Positions 7,537 to 10,694 of a stretch of 10,694 bases of DNA are shown here, one piece after another. This DNA is from Dunaliella salina. Lineage: Eukaryota; Chlorophyta; Chlorophyceae; Chlamydomonadales; Dunaliellaceae. Location: the NCBI GenBank assembly GCA_002284615.2, contig MU069533.1, positions 28,731 through 39,424 of the forward strand. The letters are read 5' to 3'. The translations under genes and the position numbers were made by a program. The number at the start of each line of letters is the position of its first letter. Positions within the stretch are counted from its first letter, which is position 1. The notes under the pieces are model-generated. The model was not told where the DNA came from, ran no database searches, and saw only the letters and a program-made list of their open reading frames with translations.

Positions 7537-10500
7537 ATGAGCTTTGTAAACCTGGGAGGGGATGCAGCTGCAACACCCACATACTTTGAGGGTGAGTTTG
7601 AGGCATGCAGCGCCGGTACAGATGCACCACCTTGTGCAATAGCGTGCAAAGAGTCATCTGAGTGCACCTACCTCCATACTTGTTTGCAGTGGTAGCTGCT
7701 GACCGCATAGTGCCCAGCCTGAAGTCTGCAGTGGTCTACACTCTATCGGTGCGCATGCGTCTGCTTTGAAAGGCTTGGATCTGCCCCCAGATAGGAGCTT
7801 AGTGCGCAGACCATGCTAAATTTTGAGCTTGAATCTGTTGCGTCATGTAGCATGGTCAAGTGTGCAAGAAGACATTGTTGTCGGACATGAAGGTTTATTA
7901 AAAGCGATCCATCAGCCAAGTAGCAGAGTAATCTTTCCCTTTGCAGCGTTATTAGGTGGTTCTCGCACAAGCTCTGCATCCTGTCCTGGCTTTTGACTAG
8001 ACAAGAGCGCTGTGCTGCTCGAACAGTTTGGCACGCTGTCTCACAGTCTGGAGGAGAGGTCAAGGCCCTGAGGGCTACTTGCTGGCATTATATACATCTG
8101 TAATTGAAGCCCATCTCTACGCCCCTGAAATTTTTGGGACCACGCTGGCATGAAATATAACCGTGATTGCAGCTACGCCCTTCTCACTTATGCTGAAAAT
8201 TATGGTGAAGTTTTGGCTCCGCTGCTCCACAGAGCGTTTCACAGTCTGGCAGAAGTGAGTTTGGGGGCTCTCCGCACTGTGACTTGCGGACATAAAGCAG
8301 CGGCTGTGATACTAGAGCATGCCTTGTTTGCTCCTACTGTAATTTTTTGGTTCTTCTGTCTGGGCACTAAGGAAATGGAACATTGTTTGCACAAGTGCGC
8401 GAGACCTCATGTCTGTCGGGTACAGTCACCTCATGCGACCTGCTATCTCTCTTTGCAAGCACAGTGCCTGTCCACACACAGGCTGCTGCATCTGTTGTTG
8501 TTTTTGTTGTTTTTCATGCACATCTCGTCAAGCACTCCCTATTACGTGCTCCTGGTAATTTACACTTGGTGGATAACACAAACCACTTGTTATGAAGCTC
8601 TGATCTTTGTGCCTTCCTAGGTCCTGTCCCAGCGACGCTCATGGGTGCACCGCCTGCTGGCTTATGAAGATGAGGTGCTGGCTGGCCCTGGACTGGCACA
8701 CTCCTCATAATGCACTCCTCATGGTTTACACTTCCTGAAGAACCCCATAGAAAGCACTCCTCTGCCTCACAAGGTCCTGTCTCAGCACCACTCAGGGTGC
8801 ACCGCCTGCTGGCTGACAAGATGAGGTGCCGGCCCTTAATGCAAACTCCTCATAACACACTCCTTTTGATTTACATTTTATACACCACTCCTCTGTGTGC
8901 CTCGCCAGGTCTTGTCCCAGTGCCCCTCTTGGGTGCACCACTTGCTGGCTTATGAGGATGAGGTGCTGGCCCTGGTGCACGTAACACCTTGTTGCACACT
9001 CCTCATAACACGCTCCTCATGGTTTGCATTTGTACAACACTCCCCTTTGTGCCTCACCAGGTCTTGTCCCAGTGCCCCTCTGGGTGCACCACTTGCTGGC
9101 TTATGAGGATGAGGTGCTGGCCCTGGTGCACGTTACACCTTGTTGCACACTCCTCATAACACGCTCCTCATGGCTTGCATTTGTACAGCACTCCCCTATG
9201 TGCCTCACCAAGTGCTGTCCCAGTGCCCCTCGTGGGTGCACCACTTGCTGGCTCATGAGGATGAGCTGCTGGCCCTGGTGCACGTTACACCTTGTTGCAC
9301 ACTCCTCATAACACGCTCCTCATGGTTTGCATTTGTACAACACTCCCCTTTGTGCATCACCAAGTGCTGTCCCAGCGGCGCTCGGGGATGCACCGCCTGT
9401 TGGCTTACAAAGATGAGGTGCTGGCCCTGGGACACGTTTACACCTTATTGCACGCACCTCATAAGACGCTCCTTTTGATTTACATTTTGTACAGCACTCC
9501 TCTGTGTGCCTCACCAGGTTTTGTCCCAGTGCCCCTCGTGGGTGCACCACTTGCTGGCTTATGAGGATGAGATGCTGGCCCTGGTGCACGTTACACCTTG
9601 TTGCACACTCCTCATAACACGCTCCTCATGGTTTGCATTTGTACAGCACTCCCCTTTGTGCCTCGCCAAGTCCTGTCCCAGCGGCGCTCGGGGATGCTCC
9701 GCCTGTTGGCTTACAAAGATGAGGTGCTGGCCCTGGTACACGTGTACACCTTATTGCACGCACCTCATAAGACACTCCTTTTGATTTACATTTTGTGAAG
9801 CACTCCTCTGTGTGCCTCGCCAGGTCTTGTCCCAGCGCCGCTCATGGGTGCACCGCCTGCTGGCTTACGAAGATGAGGTGCTGGCATTGGTGTCCTTGGC
9901 ACTGGACTGGCACAGCTTGCATACTGCCGATGCCACCTTTGCGGAGAGCCTGTATGGCTTGTGCCGCCGCCGAATTGCTGCTCCTGCTCCTCCGCAAGCA
10001 CCTGGCACACCAACCCGCTTTGAGACTGGGGCACAAGCTGGTGATGCCGGCATCAGCGAGCGCCAAAGGCGGCTAGGGCTGGCAGTGGAGGTGAGAGGCC
10101 TCCGAAGGAAGAAAAGGAAGTAACAGAATGCTGGAAGCTGCTTTCATGCTGCATGGATACCTCGTGGCACTTCCTTCAGCTGAGACTGAAGCACAGTCAA
10201 GCTGGTGATGCCGGCGGCATCAGCGAGCGCCAAAGTTGGCTTGGGCTGGCAGTGGAGATGGGAGGCTTTTGCAGGAAGAATTGGAAGGATAGGATTGGAT
10301 CAGGAATGCTGGAAGTATGGATACCTTGACTCTCCCATTTTAATGGATTCAAATGTTAGCAGAGCACAGTTGTTCAGGAGCTTTTTGTCTGCAGGAGGGC
10401 ACATCTTGAGCTCGCACAGCTTGCAGGGTTGCTGTCTTGATCCGCTTCTCCCAATCTTGTCTCACACATGCAAAAGAATTTGTACCATCTTTGTTTGTTC

Positions 10501-10667
10501 CCAAAGCCATTGGACTGGTCCCGAACATCCACTGCTCTCAGGTCCTTGTGCCGTACCTCCGCTCCAAGGCCGGGCAGCTGTACAAGCTGCATGCAGGCGA
10601 GGGAGTGCTTGGGCGCGCGCGCGCGCGCGCTACATCTAGACAGAGGGCTGGGGCTTCAGACCATCAG
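7537..10667 (+). CDS. PEX12: PEX12 peroxisomal import RING protein, 5' part (exons 1-4)
   Basis: PEX12 is a peroxisomal membrane protein that with PEX2 and PEX10 forms the RING ubiquitin-ligase complex recycling the import receptor PEX5. Exons are 7537-7591, 7690-7748, 9824-10090 and 10542-10667, giving 169 residues; the RING end lies beyond the window. The spliced protein follows Arabidopsis PEX12 as I recall it, with almost no gaps at the exon joins: TPTYFE (13-18), PSLKSAVVYTLS (27-38), RRSWVHRLLAYEDE (43-56), TFAESLYGL (76-84), ERQRRL, and VPYLRSK in exon 4. The first intron is phase 1, the others phase 0. The start at 7537 (GCGCCATGA) was chosen because plant PEX12 begins at the same point; an ATG-less extension upstream is open but not conserved. 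Exon 4 may instead end at 10604 (GA|GTGCTT); the longer form ends at a strong CAG|GTGCGT. Confidence 0.87.
7592..7689 (+). other. PEX12 intron 1
   Basis: 98 nt, from GTGAGT to TTTGCAG. Phase 1: the exons join as GAG-G|TG-GTA, giving FE-VVAADR. Confidence 0.8.
7749..9823 (+). other. PEX12 intron 2, expanded
   Basis: 2075 nt, from GTGCGC to CGCCAG. The first ~780 nt (to about 8531) show nothing recognisable. The remaining ~1290 nt are the boundary-repeat array. The intron is about twenty times longer than intron 1, mostly because of non-array sequence and the array together. Confidence 0.75.
8532..9890 (+). repeat. Tandem array of the intron 2/exon 3 boundary, ~152-bp period
   Basis: Nine copies of the exon-3 start lie at 8621, 8774, 8909, 9061, 9212, 9364, 9518, 9670 and 9824; the spacings are 153, 135, 152, 151, 152, 154, 152 and 154. 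The last is the true exon. Each unit is about 66-75 nt of exon (GTCxTGTCCCAG... to GAGGTGCTGGCCCTG) followed by about 85 nt of intron (CACTCCTCATAACACGCTCC... to GTGCCTCACCAG). The intron end before the first copy (8532-8620) matches the intron half of the unit, which places the original breakpoints. Copy 1 still encodes the same 21 residues as exon 3 and contains CTGGACTGGCAC from deeper in the exon. Several array-wide open frames are by-products of the repeat. Confidence 0.92.
9212..9823 (+). repeat. Higher-order repeat: two 306-bp dimers within the array
   Basis: Units come in two types: A (CAGTGCCCCTCGTGG, ...GCATTTGTACA) and B (CAGCGGCGCTCGGGG, ...TTTTGATTTACATTTTGT). The order A-B-A-B at 9212, 9364, 9518 and 9670 makes two dimers of exactly 306 bp that differ at only a small number of positions. 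Confidence 0.85.
10021..10333 (+). repeat. Tandem duplication of the exon 3/intron 3 boundary
   Basis: 10021-10180 recurs at 10181-10333. Shared text includes TGAGACTG, CAAGCTGGTGATGCCGG, CATCAGCGAGCGCCAAA, GGGCTGGCAGTGGAG and GAATGCTGGAAG, with a 3-nt insertion in copy 2. Copy 1 holds the real end of exon 3 and its donor GTGAGA at 10091. In copy 2 the equivalent position reads ATGGGA, so that donor is lost. Confidence 0.88.
10091..10541 (+). other. PEX12 intron 3
   Basis: 451 nt, from GTGAGA to GCTCTCAG, phase 0. It contains the second copy of the exon-3 end (10181-10333). Reading exon 3 through the donor reaches a stop after 12 more codons, which supports splicing here. Confidence 0.75.
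10613..10630. repeat. (GC)n microsatellite within PEX12 exon 4
   Basis: Nine CG/GC dinucleotides encode alternating Arg-Ala if the longer exon 4 is correct. Such tracts can adopt Z-DNA. Confidence 0.85.
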
Positions 10668-10669
10668 GT

Positions 10670-10692
10670 GCGTGCGCGCGCGCGCGCGCGCA
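10670..10692. repeat. (GC)n microsatellite at the PEX12 exon 4 donor
   Basis: The tract starts within the donor itself (CAG|GTGCGTGCGCGC...) and runs to the window edge. Confidence 0.85.
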
Positions 10693-10694
10693 CA

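Noticed and set aside
8150..8620. 156-residue plus-strand open frame in PEX12 intron 2
   Set aside because: Lies wholly within the intron, runs into the first repeat unit and ends near the acceptor; the hydrophobic composition comes from T-rich intron sequence and no motif is recognisable.
8897..9784. Series of overlapping 60-112-residue open frames on both strands
   Set aside because: They are the same repeat unit read in shifting frames; the ~152-bp period is not a multiple of three, so each frame breaks after about one unit.
8621..9823. CRISPR-like array
   Set aside because: The unit is ~152 bp, the whole unit repeats rather than short repeats with unique spacers, and it is clearly derived from a eukaryotic exon boundary.
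10205..10639. 144-residue plus-strand open frame
   Set aside because: Runs through intron 3 and reads exon 4 in the wrong frame; the frame giving VPYLRSK matches PEX12.
1..10694. tRNA, rRNA or other structured RNA genes
   Set aside because: None was recognised by eye on either strand.

Overview
The window is nuclear DNA of a eukaryote, most likely a chlorophyte (green) alga. Genes are split by GT-AG introns with GTGAGT, GTGCGC and GTAAGT donors. The best-recognised gene follows plant PEX12 almost without gaps, and a TGTAA motif, the usual green-algal poly(A) signal, lies downstream of the other gene. Base composition is moderate, introns can be long, and GC, GT and CTTTT microsatellites are present. 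A Dunaliella-like chlorophycean would fit, but that is a guess.

Layout. (1) 1-1988 is the 3' part of a non-LTR retrotransposon: an RNase H domain, a CCHC-like knuckle, a PD-(D/E)xK-type endonuclease domain, a 3' UTR with a small hairpin, and a (CTTTT)n tail. Its reading frame is broken by two in-frame stops at 902 and 911. (2) 1989-5060 is intergenic and repeat-rich. It holds a shorter copy of the same element at 3697-4092 whose 5' end looks inverted, a third copy of only the 3' UTR at 4314-4390, a local duplication, an 11-bp hairpin and microsatellites. (3) 7148-5061 on the minus strand is a three-exon gene for a predicted 517-residue F-box-like/leucine-rich-repeat protein. (4) 7149-7536 is a 388-bp divergent promoter region. 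(5) 7537 to the right edge on the plus strand is the 5' part of PEX12, the peroxisomal RING-type import protein: four exons giving 169 residues, with the RING end outside the window.

The most unusual feature is in PEX12. Intron 2 (2075 nt) carries a tandem array with a period of about 152 bp. Each unit is the last ~85 nt of intron 2 joined to the first ~66 nt of exon 3, so eight decoy copies of the splice acceptor and exon start precede the real exon 3 at 9824. The other end of exon 3, with its donor, is also duplicated once into intron 3, and the donor is destroyed in that second copy. One essential exon is therefore flanked on both sides by copies of its own splice boundaries. PEX12 and the F-box/LRR gene share a promoter region but have no known functional link; the retroelement copies are unrelated insertions.
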